Positions 36,371 to 45,239 of a DNA stretch of 64,000 nt are shown here, one piece after another. This DNA is from Gordonia soli NBRC 108243. Lineage in GTDB: Bacteria > Actinomycetota > Actinomycetes > Mycobacteriales > Mycobacteriaceae. Where the stretch lies: positions 1-64,000 of the forward strand of contig NZ_BANX01000017.1 in assembly GCF_000334455.1 (NCBI RefSeq), written 5' to 3'. Both the position numbers and the translations under genes were made by a program. Position 1 is the first letter of the stretch. Every line of letters starts with the position of its first letter. The notes under the pieces were generated by a model. That model worked only from the letters and a program-made list of their open reading frames with translations. It was not told the DNA's origin and searched no databases.

Positions 36371-36847
36371 ATGCCGACGCCGACGACACCGCTGATCACC
36401 CCTCATCTCTGGTACACCGAGGACCTGTTCGCGGCCATCGACTTCTACACTGCGATCTTCCCCGACTCCTCGGTCTCCTACCGCGAGACCCTGGGCCCCG
36501 ACATCAGAACCGCGGAGTTCACGCTCGGCGGTCAGCGCATCATCGCGGTCGAGGCCGCTCGCGCCGACTTCGGCTTCACCGACGTCTTCTCGTTCATGGT
36601 CCACTGCGCCGACCAGGACGAGGTGGATCGCTACTGGGACCGGCTGCTCGCCGACGGCGGATCGCCCCAGCAGTGCGGTTGGCTGATCGATCGCTTCGGG
36701 CTGCGGTGGCAGGTGGTACCCGACCGTCTCTTCGAGTTGCAACACGACCCGGATCCGAAGCGCTCTGCTGCAGCCATGGGCGCGATGATGCAGATGGTCA
36801 AACTCGACATCGCCGAACTGGAGTCGGCGGCCGACGCCGCGAAATGA
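36371..36847 (+). CDS. VOC superfamily protein (PhnB/3-demethylubiquinone methyltransferase-like)
   Basis: A 158-residue protein of the vicinal-oxygen-chelate fold. TPHLWYTEDLFAAIDFYTAIFPDS, VEAARADFGFTDVFSFMVHCADQDEVDRYWDRL and CGWLIDRFGLRWQVVPDRL are typical of the PhnB-like group. Despite the family name, most members have no known reaction. A Shine-Dalgarno AAGGAG (36358-36363) precedes the ATG. It stands alone between the patatin and soxR units. Confidence 0.87.
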   Translation: MPTPTTPLITPHLWYTEDLFAAIDFYTAIFPDSSVSYRETLGPDIRTAEFTLGGQRIIAVEAARADFGFTDVFSFMVHCADQDEVDRYWDRLLADGGSPQQCGWLIDRFGLRWQVVPDRLFELQHDPDPKRSAAAMGAMMQMVKLDIAELESAADAAK

Positions 36848-36856
36848 GCCCGCGGC

Positions 36857-37309
36857 TCACGACGCTCCACCCATCAGGCGACGAGGTCCGGGTCCGAGGC
36901 TGTTGAGTTCGTCGCCGGGGTTCAGCAGATGACAGGCGCCCAGCGACAGACAACCGCAGCCGACACAGGAACCTATCAGGTCGCGCATGTTCTCCAGCAG
37001 CGCGATGCGGTTGTTGATGTCGGAGATCCACCGCTTGGACGCCTTCTCCCACATGGACTTCGGCGGGGACTCGTGATCGCCGAGCTCGGCGAGGACGTCG
37101 GCGATCACCGACAGCGGTATGCCTGCGGCCTGCGATGCCCGGATGAACGCCACCCGACGCAGCATGGCGCGGTGGAAGCGGCGCTGGTTGCCCGACGTCC
37201 GGTGGCTGAAGATCAGCCCCTTCTCCTCGTAGAACCGCACCGCCGAAGGAGCGATCCCGGCACGTTGGGCCAACTGCCCCACCGACATCTCGAGCTTCTT
37301 GGGCGTCAT
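36857..37309 (-). CDS. soxR: Redox-sensitive MerR regulator SoxR
   Basis: A 150-residue MerR-family sensor. The N-terminal helix-turn-helix is SVGQLAQRAGIAPSAVRFYEEKGLIFSHRT, a dimerisation helix follows, and CVGCGCLSLGAC is the C-x2-C-x-C-x5-C motif that binds the [2Fe-2S] cluster. In actinobacteria SoxR senses redox-active compounds and switches on quinone reductases, monooxygenases and efflux pumps, which fits the divergent FMN reductase and MFS genes. Start at 37309 is favoured over one 20 codons earlier because TATGCT (37317-37322) lies at -13 to -8. Confidence 0.94.
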   Translation of the reverse strand: MTPKKLEMSVGQLAQRAGIAPSAVRFYEEKGLIFSHRTSGNQRRFHRAMLRRVAFIRASQAAGIPLSVIADVLAELGDHESPPKSMWEKASKRWISDINNRIALLENMRDLIGSCVGCGCLSLGACHLLNPGDELNSLGPGPRRLMGGAS

Positions 37310-37316
37310 GGCGACG

Positions 37317-37346
37317 AGCATACTTGACTTGAAGCTCACTTGAAGT
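37317..37346. promoter_or_regulatory. soxR promoter and SoxR-type operator
   Basis: ACTTGAAG-CTCA-CTTGAAGT (37327-37346) is a dyad with one mismatch, as expected for a MerR-family operator. On the plus strand TTGACT (37324-37329) could be the -35 of the FMN reductase operon; a good -10 after a 19-20 bp spacer is not obvious. On the minus strand TATGCT (37317-37322) serves soxR itself. Confidence 0.55.
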
Positions 37347-37361
37347 TGAAGGCTGTTCGCC

Positions 37362-37967
37362 ATGGACATCCCAGAGCGTTACGTCGTCATCATCGCCAGC
37401 ACGCGCGACGGTCGGATCGGCCCGACCGTCGCCCGCTGGTTTCTCGAGCAGATCGGCACACCACCACCCGAGGTGTCGATCGACGTACTCGACCTCCGGC
37501 ACGCAAACGACCGCGCAGCGGCCACGCTGCTCGATCGCGCGGACGGATTCGTGATCGTCACACCGGAGTACAACCACAGCTACCCCGCGCCGCTCAAGGA
37601 CTTCCTCGACGCCCACCGTGACGAATGGCGTTTCAAGCCGGCCACCTTCGTCAGCTACGGCGCGATGTCGGGCGGCATCCGGGCCGTCGAACACCTGCGC
37701 ACCGTCCTCGCCGAGCTGTACATGACCGGCACCCGGAACACCGTTGTGCTGCAGCACCCCTGGGACCACGTGATCGACGGGACATTGGATCTGTCGCGCG
37801 GCGCGGGCGACGACACGAGAACCTTCGACAGGGCCGGACGGGCCGCGGCGGCACGCGAGTCGGCACTCGCGGCCTTCGGCGAACTCCGCTGGTGGGCAGT
37901 CGCACTCGCCGCCGCCCGTCGAGATCTCGGCACCTCGGGGACGATCGAGCTGGCGGAGATCGCGTGA
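37362..37967 (+). CDS. NADPH-dependent FMN reductase / quinone reductase
   Basis: A 201-residue flavodoxin-like protein. VVIIASTRDGRIGPTVARWF binds the FMN phosphate and FVIVTPEYNHSYPAPLKDFLDAH is the family signature. SYGAMSGGIRAVEHLR follows. Such enzymes reduce FMN or quinones, and in SoxR regulons they detoxify redox-cycling compounds. It is divergent from soxR and overlaps the DHA2 pump by four bases. Confidence 0.9.
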   Translation: MDIPERYVVIIASTRDGRIGPTVARWFLEQIGTPPPEVSIDVLDLRHANDRAAATLLDRADGFVIVTPEYNHSYPAPLKDFLDAHRDEWRFKPATFVSYGAMSGGIRAVEHLRTVLAELYMTGTRNTVVLQHPWDHVIDGTLDLSRGAGDDTRTFDRAGRAAAARESALAAFGELRWWAVALAAARRDLGTSGTIELAEIA

Positions 37968-39568
37968 GACTCGATGCCGCCAGCCGACGTATCGGCTTGA
38001 TCCTGATCGTCGCGACGCTGATGGTGATGCTCGACCTCACCGTGGTCACCGTCGCCCTCCCCCACCTCACCGCCGAATTCGACGCCTCGTTGTCGACCGT
38101 CCAATGGGTCACCACCGCGTACACCCTCGCGCTGATCGCGGTGATGCCGCTGTCGGCGTGGTCATCTGCACGCTTCGGTGCACGCCAGGTCTACGGAACC
38201 GCTCTGGCGGTCTTCGTCCTCGGGTCGTTCCTGGCCGCGGTGTCCTGGGACATCGGCAGCCTGATCGCCTTTCGGGCGGTGCAGGGACTCGGCGGCGGGA
38301 TGCTGCAGCCGGTCGGCATGGCCATCGCACTGCAGGCGGTCCCGGAATCGTTGCGTGGACGCATGATGGCGCTGCTCGGCGTCCCCGTTCTGATAGGCCC
38401 GGTGGTCGGACCGATCCTCGGCGGCGCGCTGATCGACCACGCGAGTTGGCGGGTCGTGTTCGCGCTCAACGTCCCCCTGGGCCTGGCGGCGCTGGCCTTC
38501 ATCCGCCGCCACCTCCCGGCCAGTAAGCCACAGGGCGCGACCCGCATCGACATCCCGTCCATGCTGGCCCTCTCTCCCGGCGGCGCCTTCGTCGTCTTCG
38601 GACTCGCGCGAGCCGGCGACACCGGCGGACTGCTGGAGAGCTCGATCCTCGTACCGATCGGCGTGGGGCTCATGCTGCTCGGCTGGTTCGCGATGCGTTC
38701 CCTGCGGTCGGCGACCCCGGTACTGAATCTCCGACTGCTGGCGACGCCACAGCTGCGCGGCGGGGTGGTGACCCTGCTGTTCTTCTCCGGCGCGTACTTC
38801 GGCTCGATGATCATCCTGCCCATCTACGTGCAGGCGGTCCGCGGCGACGACGCCACCACCGCGGGTGCGCTGTATCTGCTGCCCGCGGTGGTGACCGGAG
38901 TGACGCTGCAGATCGCCACACGGCTGGCCGACCGCGTCGGCGCACGTCGGGTGGCGGCCGTCGGAATAACCGCGTCCTTGTCGGCGATGATCACACTCGC
39001 GTCCGTACTCGGTTCCGCCACCCCGTACCCGGCGGTCGTCGGCATCCTCACCCTGCTCGGCTTCGGTGTCGGGGCGACGTTGATGCCGACCATGACGGCC
39101 GCCACCCGAACCCTCGAGGGCCCCGACACCGCCAACGGCACCACCATCATGCTGACCACCAGTCAGCTGTCCAACGCGCTGGTCGCCGCGGTGGTGACCG
39201 CCGCGCTGGCCGGGTTCATGAACGCACGCTCGGCGGCCGTCCGTGGCAACGGGGTCGCGGGTGCGATGGCACTCGATCCGGCCGGACGGTCAGCTGCCGC
39301 AGACGATCTGGCAGGCGCGGTGGCCGACACCTACCTCGTTGCCGCCGGACTGATGGCACTTGCCCTGGTGGCCGCGATCGTGCTGATCCCGGCGCATCGA
39401 CGATCATCGGCGGTCGGCGGGGCGGGCCGTCCACCGGCCATCAGCGATCCACCGACCGTCAGCGGTCGGCCGGACGGGCGGTCGACACTCAGTCGCGGAC
39501 GACCAGCACCGGGACCGGCGACTGATGGAGCAGCTTCTGACTCGTCGACCCCAGGAGCAGCCCGGTGA
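37964..39568 (+). CDS. MFS drug efflux pump, DHA2 (EmrB/QacA) family
   Basis: A 534-residue carrier with about 14 membrane segments. MVMLDLTVVTVALPHL is the motif D1 region, followed by QWVTTAYTLALIAVMPLSAW, AVQGLGGGMLQPVGMAI and GPVVGPILGGALIDHASWRVVFALNVPLG. The start is GTG, overlapping the FMN reductase stop (GTGA), so both belong to one SoxR-controlled unit. The Pro/Ser-rich C-terminal tail overlaps the convergent universal stress gene by 80 bases. The longer open frame from 37625 is a shadow of the reductase gene. Confidence 0.92.
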   Translation: MRLDAASRRIGLILIVATLMVMLDLTVVTVALPHLTAEFDASLSTVQWVTTAYTLALIAVMPLSAWSSARFGARQVYGTALAVFVLGSFLAAVSWDIGSLIAFRAVQGLGGGMLQPVGMAIALQAVPESLRGRMMALLGVPVLIGPVVGPILGGALIDHASWRVVFALNVPLGLAALAFIRRHLPASKPQGATRIDIPSMLALSPGGAFVVFGLARAGDTGGLLESSILVPIGVGLMLLGWFAMRSLRSATPVLNLRLLATPQLRGGVVTLLFFSGAYFGSMIILPIYVQAVRGDDATTAGALYLLPAVVTGVTLQIATRLADRVGARRVAAVGITASLSAMITLASVLGSATPYPAVVGILTLLGFGVGATLMPTMTAATRTLEGPDTANGTTIMLTTSQLSNALVAAVVTAALAGFMNARSAAVRGNGVAGAMALDPAGRSAAADDLAGAVADTYLVAAGLMALALVAAIVLIPAHRRSSAVGGAGRPPAISDPPTVSGRPDGRSTLSRGRPAPGPATDGAASDSSTPGAAR

Positions 39569-40349
39569 ATCCTCCCCGGCCACGACTGCCGACGACGATC
39601 AGCTGCGCGTCCTCACCCGCCGTGTCGAGGATCGCCTTCGCGGGCTCCTCGGGCACCACCACACGCTCGACGACCACGTCCGGGAAGTCGGCGTGGTGGC
39701 CGGCGAGGCGCTCGGCGATGGCCTCGACCGCCTCCTGCGACACCCGTTCGATCTCGTCGGGGGCAACGCCGTAGCCGTGCAGCGCGTCGACGTCCAGGGG
39801 CGCCCAGGTGTGTACGGCGACCAGCTTGGTGTTGCGCACCGACGCCTGTCGGAAGGCCTCGGCGATCGCGACGTCACTGACCGGCGAGTCGTCGATGCCG
39901 ACCACCACCGGGCCGTCCCCGCCGGGGCCGGTGACCACCACGACCCGGCCGTGTGAGTGAGCCGCGACAGTGGTGCTCACCGAGCCCAGGAACAAACCCT
40001 TGACGCTGCCGAGGCCGCGCGTGCCGAGCACGATCGCCGTGGTGTCCTTGCCGAGTTCCAACAGCACACGAGCGGCGTCACCCTCGGCGATGGAGGTGCT
40101 GATCGGTAGGTCCGGGGCGACCTCCTTGGCCACCTCGGCAGCGGCGCGGACAGCGTCCCCGGCGTCCTGCCGGATCGCATCGACCACTTCCTGCGGGATG
40201 ATCAAGCCGGGTGCGTAGTTGCTCGTGCTCGCGTCGTAGACGCCGACCAGCTTCAGACCGACGCCCTCGCGCACCGCAGCATCGGCGGCGAACCGCACCG
40301 CGGCGGTCGCCGCATCCGATCCGTCGACACCCACCAGAATCGCGCTCAT
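39489..40349 (-). CDS. Universal stress protein, two UspA domains
   Basis: A 286-residue tandem UspA protein. Domain 1 starts ILVGVDGSDAATAAVRFAA and has the ATP-binding motif LGTRGLGSVKGLFLGSVSTTVAAHS; domain 2 has VVVGIDDSPVSDVAIAEAF and VVGSRGRGGFTGLLLGSTSQKLLHQS. Both keep G-2x-G-9x-G-S/T, so ATP binding is likely. Mycobacterial relatives respond to hypoxia through DosR. A Shine-Dalgarno GGAGGA precedes the ATG. Its 3' end overlaps the DHA2 pump gene. Confidence 0.93.
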   Translation of the reverse strand: MSAILVGVDGSDAATAAVRFAADAAVREGVGLKLVGVYDASTSNYAPGLIIPQEVVDAIRQDAGDAVRAAAEVAKEVAPDLPISTSIAEGDAARVLLELGKDTTAIVLGTRGLGSVKGLFLGSVSTTVAAHSHGRVVVVTGPGGDGPVVVGIDDSPVSDVAIAEAFRQASVRNTKLVAVHTWAPLDVDALHGYGVAPDEIERVSQEAVEAIAERLAGHHADFPDVVVERVVVPEEPAKAILDTAGEDAQLIVVGSRGRGGFTGLLLGSTSQKLLHQSPVPVLVVRD

Positions 40350-40479
40350 GATCCCGTGTCCTCCTCGTCTCGTCGTGCACTCTGCACACCTCCATACTGC
40401 CCTGCGCCGACGTCGGCTTCAATGAGCAAAAGGTCCCGGACACACCACTATTCGCCCTGGTGTAGGCTGGATTTCACCT
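40350..40479. promoter_or_regulatory. Divergent promoter region (Usp / small membrane protein)
   Basis: GGTCCCGG near 40431-40439 resembles one half of a DosR box but the other half is missing. TAGGCT (40463-40468) is a possible -10 for the plus-strand gene, giving a leader of only a few bases. Confidence 0.3.
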
Positions 40480-40788
40480 ATGACACCACAGCAGCGACAC
40501 ATTCGAGACTCCCCCGAACTCCGCGACGCGGGAATCCACGCCGGGATCACCATCGGGTTCGGGATCGCGGTCCTGCTCGTCGGATTGGCGTCGTCGGACG
40601 GCCTGCGCACGGCACTCGTCCTCGCGACGCCGGCGATCATGGCTGTCGGCGCCGTCGCCGCCCTGGTGCGCACCTATCGCAACCATCGCGCCGGGGGGCG
40701 CTGGCAGATCTGGCAGGGTGCGTCGTGGTTCCTGCTCGGCACCTTCCTGGTGACGCTGATGTGGACCGCACCGATGGTCATCGTCTGA
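40480..40788 (+). CDS. Small membrane protein, unknown
   Basis: A 102-residue protein with a charged N-terminus and three hydrophobic segments (about 22-37, 45-62 and 82-100), the loop between the second and third being basic (RTYRNHRAGGRW). I do not recognise a family. It stands alone between the stress protein and the pseudokinase operon, which points the other way. Confidence 0.65.
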   Translation: MTPQQRHIRDSPELRDAGIHAGITIGFGIAVLLVGLASSDGLRTALVLATPAIMAVGAVAALVRTYRNHRAGGRWQIWQGASWFLLGTFLVTLMWTAPMVIV

Positions 40789-40817
40789 TCGACCTCCGCC
40801 CTCCCGCGCGTGAGGGC

Positions 40818-41630
40818 TCAGCGACCGATCAGCGCGTCGATCCGTTCAGCGACCTCGATGGCGGTACCCGGACGTTGGCCGGTGAGAGCGAGGCAGTTCG
40901 CCACCACGGCCCGTTCATCGGGGGCGAGGTTCTCCGAGAGTGCGGGCGGCGTCGACAGGGCCGCGCGGATCGCCAGCAGTGGTTGTGCATCCGGGATCTG
41001 CCCGTAGACGCCGGCACCCGTCAGCGCCCGATGGAGACAGGCCCCCAGCGACCAGATGTCGGTGGCGCGCGACGGTGCGTCTCCCGCGAGCAAGGCGGGA
41101 TCCATGTACTGGACCGCTCCGGGCTGCGCGAAACTGGTGATCGGTTCGTCGGTCGCGAGCACTCGGGCCAGGCCGAGGTCGGAGATGCGACCGCCGCCGT
41201 CGGTGACCATCACGCTCGACGGAGTGATGTTGGCGTGCGCGATGCCGGCCTCGTGCAGCGCGTCGACACCACGTGCCGCGTCCGCCAGCGCGGCGAGCCG
41301 CTCGGTCCGACTCAGCGGTCGTGAGGGTTCACCGAGTGAGCCGAGCGGGAAGTACTCCATCGCATACATGAACTGGCCCTGCAGGACGGCGTCGTAGAGC
41401 GCCGCGAGGTAGGGCGATCGCACCGCCGCGAACGCCCGCAGCTCGCGCACCCCGCGTCGGTAGGCATCGTCGCTGCAGAGGCCGCCGAACACCTTCACCA
41501 CCACGCGGTCGGTGGCAAGGCCGAGCCGAGGGGGTGGCGTCGCCACGTAGAACGTGCCGTTGCCACCCACTCCCAGTCGGCTGAGCACGGTGAAATCGGC
41601 GAGCTGCCGCGGGATCTCGACGGTGGCCAT
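40818..41630 (-). CDS. Serine/threonine kinase-fold protein, probable pseudokinase
   Basis: A 270-residue cytoplasmic kinase domain without membrane segment. It keeps a Gly-rich loop (LGVGGNGTFYVA), the ATP lysine (VVVKVF, Lys46), a likely helix-C Glu63 and the metal-binding DLG (Asp151). The catalytic HRD is replaced by His132-Ala133-Asn134 (GIAHANITPSS), so the catalytic aspartate is missing, as are the usual Lys and Asn of HRDLKPxN. It should bind ATP but phosphotransfer is doubtful. It is the last gene of a five-gene operon with an FHA protein; its ATG begins one base after the antiporter stop. Confidence 0.85.
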   Translation of the reverse strand: MATVEIPRQLADFTVLSRLGVGGNGTFYVATPPPRLGLATDRVVVKVFGGLCSDDAYRRGVRELRAFAAVRSPYLAALYDAVLQGQFMYAMEYFPLGSLGEPSRPLSRTERLAALADAARGVDALHEAGIAHANITPSSVMVTDGGGRISDLGLARVLATDEPITSFAQPGAVQYMDPALLAGDAPSRATDIWSLGACLHRALTGAGVYGQIPDAQPLLAIRAALSTPPALSENLAPDERAVVANCLALTGQRPGTAIEVAERIDALIGR

Positions 41631-41631
41631 G

Positions 41632-43764
41632 TCAGTGTCCTTCAGGTCGCGAGGCGGTCGGTTGGTCGGGCGCACCCGGGTGCTGGTCGGAGGCCGGGGT
41701 GTCTGCCTGGCCGAAGCGCGCGGTGATCCGTGCCGAGACCGCGTCCTCACTGGTGAGGGTCGGGTCGACCACGCGCAACCGGGCCGTGCGCGGCGGCGTG
41801 GTGACATCAGCGGGGACCAGGGTGATCCCGTCACGCGCCGCATCCGCGCCGCGCGAGATGTCCACCACGTCGACCTCCACACCTCGGCCGATCACCGGGC
41901 CGAGGTCGGCGAGCACGCGGCGTCGTGGGATCGCGGTGACGACGGTCAAGCGTCTGGACCCGTTGAGCGCCAGGCCTGCTGCGAGCACCAGCGCGGTACG
42001 ACCGTCCCGACTGTCGGTGGACACACAGACGATCGCCGTGTCCGCCGTGGTGGCACGTCCGGCTGCACCCGGCAGTCGTGACTCGTCGACCACCAGCACA
42101 GGCGCCACCGTGGTCGCCGCGGCGAAGTTCGCCGACTCCTCCGCGACGATGACCACGTCGGCCGCCACGTTGGCCGCGATCTCGGCGAGATCGGCGGCCG
42201 GGTCGGAGGTGAACCGGCAGATCACCGACACCGACTGGTCGGGGAATGCCTTGGCCCCCAGCGCAGTGAGCTTCTCCACCGCCGAGGCCATGGCGGCCAG
42301 ATCGGGGACGACGGGTGCGCCGAGCTCCAACGGCTTGCCGCGATCGTCGTCGGAGACGATGACCCCGGCCAGGACCACGTCGGCACCTGCGGTCGCCGCG
42401 AATCGTCGACGATGCCGGGTGACGATCTCGTCGAGCGTTCCGTCGAGATCATCGATGACGACGAGCGACCGCCGAGAGGGCCCGCCGGCCAGGGCCAGTC
42501 GCTCGGCTGCCGCGATGTCCTCGGACACCACCGATTGCGGATAGATCAGCCGCAGCAGCGGTTCGGCCATGATCGTGGTGACCAGGGCCATGATGACCAT
42601 CATCGCGAAGAGGTCGTCGCTGAGCACGCCGAGTTCTCTACCGGCCGTGAGGATCACGAGCTCGGTGAGTCCACGGGTGTTCATCAGCACCGATATCGCG
42701 GCGCTCTGCCGCTGCGGTATGCCACTGACGCGCGCTCCGAAGTACGCGCCGACGAACTTGCCGCTCATGGCGACGATCAACACCAGGATGAGCTGCCACC
42801 AGCCGGTTCCGCCGATCCCGGCGATGTCGACTGTCAGCCCGGTCACCACGAAGAACATCGGCAGCAGGAGCAGCACGCTGACCTGCTCGAGGCGTTCGAA
42901 GATGTCTCGCGTCAGGGCGCCCGCGCCCACCCTCGGCATCACCGCACCGAAGACGAAGGCGCCGAAGATCTGATGGATGCCGATGACGTCGGTGGCGGCA
43001 GATGACAGGAACAGACCGACCAGGATCACCGCCAGGATGTCCGGCGTCAGACGACCCGCCGCATCGCGCCACGCGACCAGCTTGCGCAGCAAGGGACGGA
43101 CGACGAGGAACATCACCGCGGCGTAGACGAGGGTGAGGCCCACGATCCGCGCGATCGCAAGCGGGCTGCCGCCGGTGATGATCGCGATGACGAGGGCGAG
43201 CAGGGTCCAGGCCACGATGTCGTCGATGGCGGCGGCCGCGAGACTGAAGACCCCGGGCACGGTCCGCTGCATCCCCCGGTCGGTGAGGATGCGGGCCAGG
43301 ATCGGGAAGGCGGTGATCGACATCGCGATCCCCAGGAACAGCGAGAGTCCGAGCTTCGAGATCTGCTCGCCCCCCACCACGTCGTGAGACGGATAGATGA
43401 GCACGCCGAGCCCCGCCCCCAGGACGAACGGCAGCACGATCGACGCGATCGAGATGCTGCCGGCCGCCCGCTCGCGGCCGCGGGTGATCCGCAGGTCCAG
43501 TTCGAGACCGACGATGAACATGAAGAGCACGAGACCGATCTGGGCGAGCGCACCCAGCAGCGGGCGCACATCGGTCGGGAACAGCCACTCGTCGGGCGCG
43601 CCGGGCAGCAGACCGAACAGGCTGGGCCCCAGCGCGATACCGATCGCCATCTCGCCGATCACCGGTGGTTGCCGGAACGCTCTCGCGATCCGACCACCGA
43701 TCCGCGCCGCCGCGATGATGACGGCGACGTCCAGCAGCAGGAAGGCGACCGTGTGCTTCTCCAT
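41632..43764 (-). CDS. CPA2 cation:proton antiporter with stress-protein-like C-terminus
   Basis: A 710-residue membrane protein. The first 410 residues form about 12-13 helices of the Na+/H+ exchanger (KefB-like) fold, with PPVIGEMAIGIALGPSLFG, GLELDLRI, AAAAIDDIVAWTLLALV (the ion-binding Asp pair) and LMNTRGLTELVIL. The next 300 residues are soluble and contain two stretches that resemble UspA domains (SLVVIDDLDGTLDEIV..., TAIVCVSTDSRDGRTALVLAAGLAL...). It would exchange Na+ or K+ for protons under cytosolic control. The start is the ATG at 43764, 14 bases after the FHA gene. Confidence 0.9.
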   Translation of the reverse strand: MEKHTVAFLLLDVAVIIAAARIGGRIARAFRQPPVIGEMAIGIALGPSLFGLLPGAPDEWLFPTDVRPLLGALAQIGLVLFMFIVGLELDLRITRGRERAAGSISIASIVLPFVLGAGLGVLIYPSHDVVGGEQISKLGLSLFLGIAMSITAFPILARILTDRGMQRTVPGVFSLAAAAIDDIVAWTLLALVIAIITGGSPLAIARIVGLTLVYAAVMFLVVRPLLRKLVAWRDAAGRLTPDILAVILVGLFLSSAATDVIGIHQIFGAFVFGAVMPRVGAGALTRDIFERLEQVSVLLLLPMFFVVTGLTVDIAGIGGTGWWQLILVLIVAMSGKFVGAYFGARVSGIPQRQSAAISVLMNTRGLTELVILTAGRELGVLSDDLFAMMVIMALVTTIMAEPLLRLIYPQSVVSEDIAAAERLALAGGPSRRSLVVIDDLDGTLDEIVTRHRRRFAATAGADVVLAGVIVSDDDRGKPLELGAPVVPDLAAMASAVEKLTALGAKAFPDQSVSVICRFTSDPAADLAEIAANVAADVVIVAEESANFAAATTVAPVLVVDESRLPGAAGRATTADTAIVCVSTDSRDGRTALVLAAGLALNGSRRLTVVTAIPRRRVLADLGPVIGRGVEVDVVDISRGADAARDGITLVPADVTTPPRTARLRVVDPTLTSEDAVSARITARFGQADTPASDQHPGAPDQPTASRPEGH

Positions 43765-43778
43765 TGCTGTCCTCGCTG

Positions 43779-45239
43779 TCAGATCCGCGCGTGCGGCGAT
43801 TCGAAGATGAAGTGCCGCCCGCCGACCCGCACATGCGAACCGGGCACCAGCAGGTGCGGTCGATGCGCGAGGATGCGGATCTCGCGGTTGCCGCTCTGCG
43901 GCTCGATGACGAAGGTGCCGTTGGCCGAGCCGAGGTCGACGAGCTGCACCGACCATTCGACCAACCGGATCTCGGCATGCCGGCGCGAGAGCTGGCCTGT
44001 TTCGTCAGGGACCTGAACGGGTTTCGGCGTACCGGTTCGGCGACCACCGACCGCACCCGGTTCCCGACCGATCACCAGGTCCTCGTCGAGAAGGTGGGTG
44101 GACCCGTTGTCGAGCAGCAGCCACCCCAACGGTGGCCGCTCACCCTCGACCAGGATGCCGGTCAGCTGGTCCATCCGGATTCCGCAGACCGCACACAGCC
44201 AGGCCCGTGGATGGTTGAGATGCCCTCGTGAACAGCGGATTCCGCGGACGTGGGCCCGTGACTCGACGATCCGGACCACTTCGGTAGCAGGCTTCTTGTG
44301 TTCGAGCTTGGGCAGCGGTTGCCGGGTCGGGAGATCATCGTCTCCGTCGCTGAGAGATTCGGACCGGAAGGCCGGGGCGGCTTCGGGTGGAGACGGGACC
44401 GGTTGCGGTCCACCCGGCCGGGCGGGGTTCGGCACCGGGCCGGGGCGCTGGTCGGGGGTGGACGGGAACGGCCGCAACGGTGTCGGTGGCACCGGCCCGC
44501 GGGCGGAGGACGGGGGCGCGAACGGCGCCGAGGGCGTCACGCTGGGATTGTTCGGACCGGCCGGTGGCGCATCGGGTCCGACCTCGGACGACGACGCGGG
44601 AGCAGACGGTGGAGCCTGTCGCAGGTCGGCGGGTTGGTCGGCGAGCGCGGGTGCCTCGTCGTCGACACCACCGGCCGCGTGCCGTCCGGAGTCCGTCGGC
44701 GCCGGTTGCGCGACGTCGTCCGCACCGTGAATCCGGGTACCTCGCAACCCGAGTGGCGTGTGCAGCAGAGCTCCGGCCGCCGGGACCACCCCCTCCACGA
44801 GATCGAAACGCTCGTCACCGGGTTCGGCGGGTTCGGCGTCGGCCAGGTAGATCCCGAGTCCCTCGAACGGCCACGGGATGGCCTGGTCGAAGGGATGGTC
44901 GGGTGACACCGGCTCCAGTCGACGACCGTCGGTCTCGCCGACGACCCCGCCGGCCAGGTAGACCGCGACCCCGACGCTGTCGGGGGCAACGAAACCGACA
45001 TCGGTGACGGTGTCGGCAGTGGCCAGCAACTGGGCGAGTGCGCGGACGAGGTGACGACCGCGACGTGGCATCCGATCCGGCACGGAGACGCTCTCCTCGA
45101 GCGCGAGGACGTCGTCGACGAGGTCGTATCCGGTGGTGCCGAGAACCGCGAGGAAGGCCGACGTGCGGATGACGATCCCCGCGCCGGGGACGAGGGTCAC
45201 CCGGGGTGATGTGTCGACGACGTCGTCAGGCGCGCTCAC
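43779..45239 (-). CDS. FHA-domain protein with zinc ribbon
   Basis: A 486-residue cytoplasmic protein in three parts. The N-terminal 180 residues are a conserved-looking domain of unknown function. A Pro/Ala/Ser-rich linker of about 110 residues follows. The C-terminal part has a short Cys/His cluster (CSRGHLNHPRAWLCAVCG), probably a zinc ribbon, and an FHA domain with DLVIGREPG, SRRHAEI and SANGTF, which reads phosphothreonine. The GTG start overlaps the upstream membrane-protein stop by four bases. The ligand could be a partner phosphorylated by another kinase, since the operon's own kinase looks inactive. Confidence 0.88.
   Translation of the reverse strand: MSAPDDVVDTSPRVTLVPGAGIVIRTSAFLAVLGTTGYDLVDDVLALEESVSVPDRMPRRGRHLVRALAQLLATADTVTDVGFVAPDSVGVAVYLAGGVVGETDGRRLEPVSPDHPFDQAIPWPFEGLGIYLADAEPAEPGDERFDLVEGVVPAAGALLHTPLGLRGTRIHGADDVAQPAPTDSGRHAAGGVDDEAPALADQPADLRQAPPSAPASSSEVGPDAPPAGPNNPSVTPSAPFAPPSSARGPVPPTPLRPFPSTPDQRPGPVPNPARPGGPQPVPSPPEAAPAFRSESLSDGDDDLPTRQPLPKLEHKKPATEVVRIVESRAHVRGIRCSRGHLNHPRAWLCAVCGIRMDQLTGILVEGERPPLGWLLLDNGSTHLLDEDLVIGREPGAVGGRRTGTPKPVQVPDETGQLSRRHAEIRLVEWSVQLVDLGSANGTFVIEPQSGNREIRILAHRPHLLVPGSHVRVGGRHFIFESPHARI

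Noticed and set aside
36123..36389. 88-codon minus-strand frame with heptad repeats over the 21-bp array
   Set aside because: It overlaps the starts of both neighbouring genes and owes its heptads to the 21-bp period; no ribosome-binding site. Kept only as a remark in the repeat finding.
40420..40445. DosR box before the universal stress gene
   Set aside because: Only one half (GGTCCCGG) fits the consensus; the other half-site does not match.
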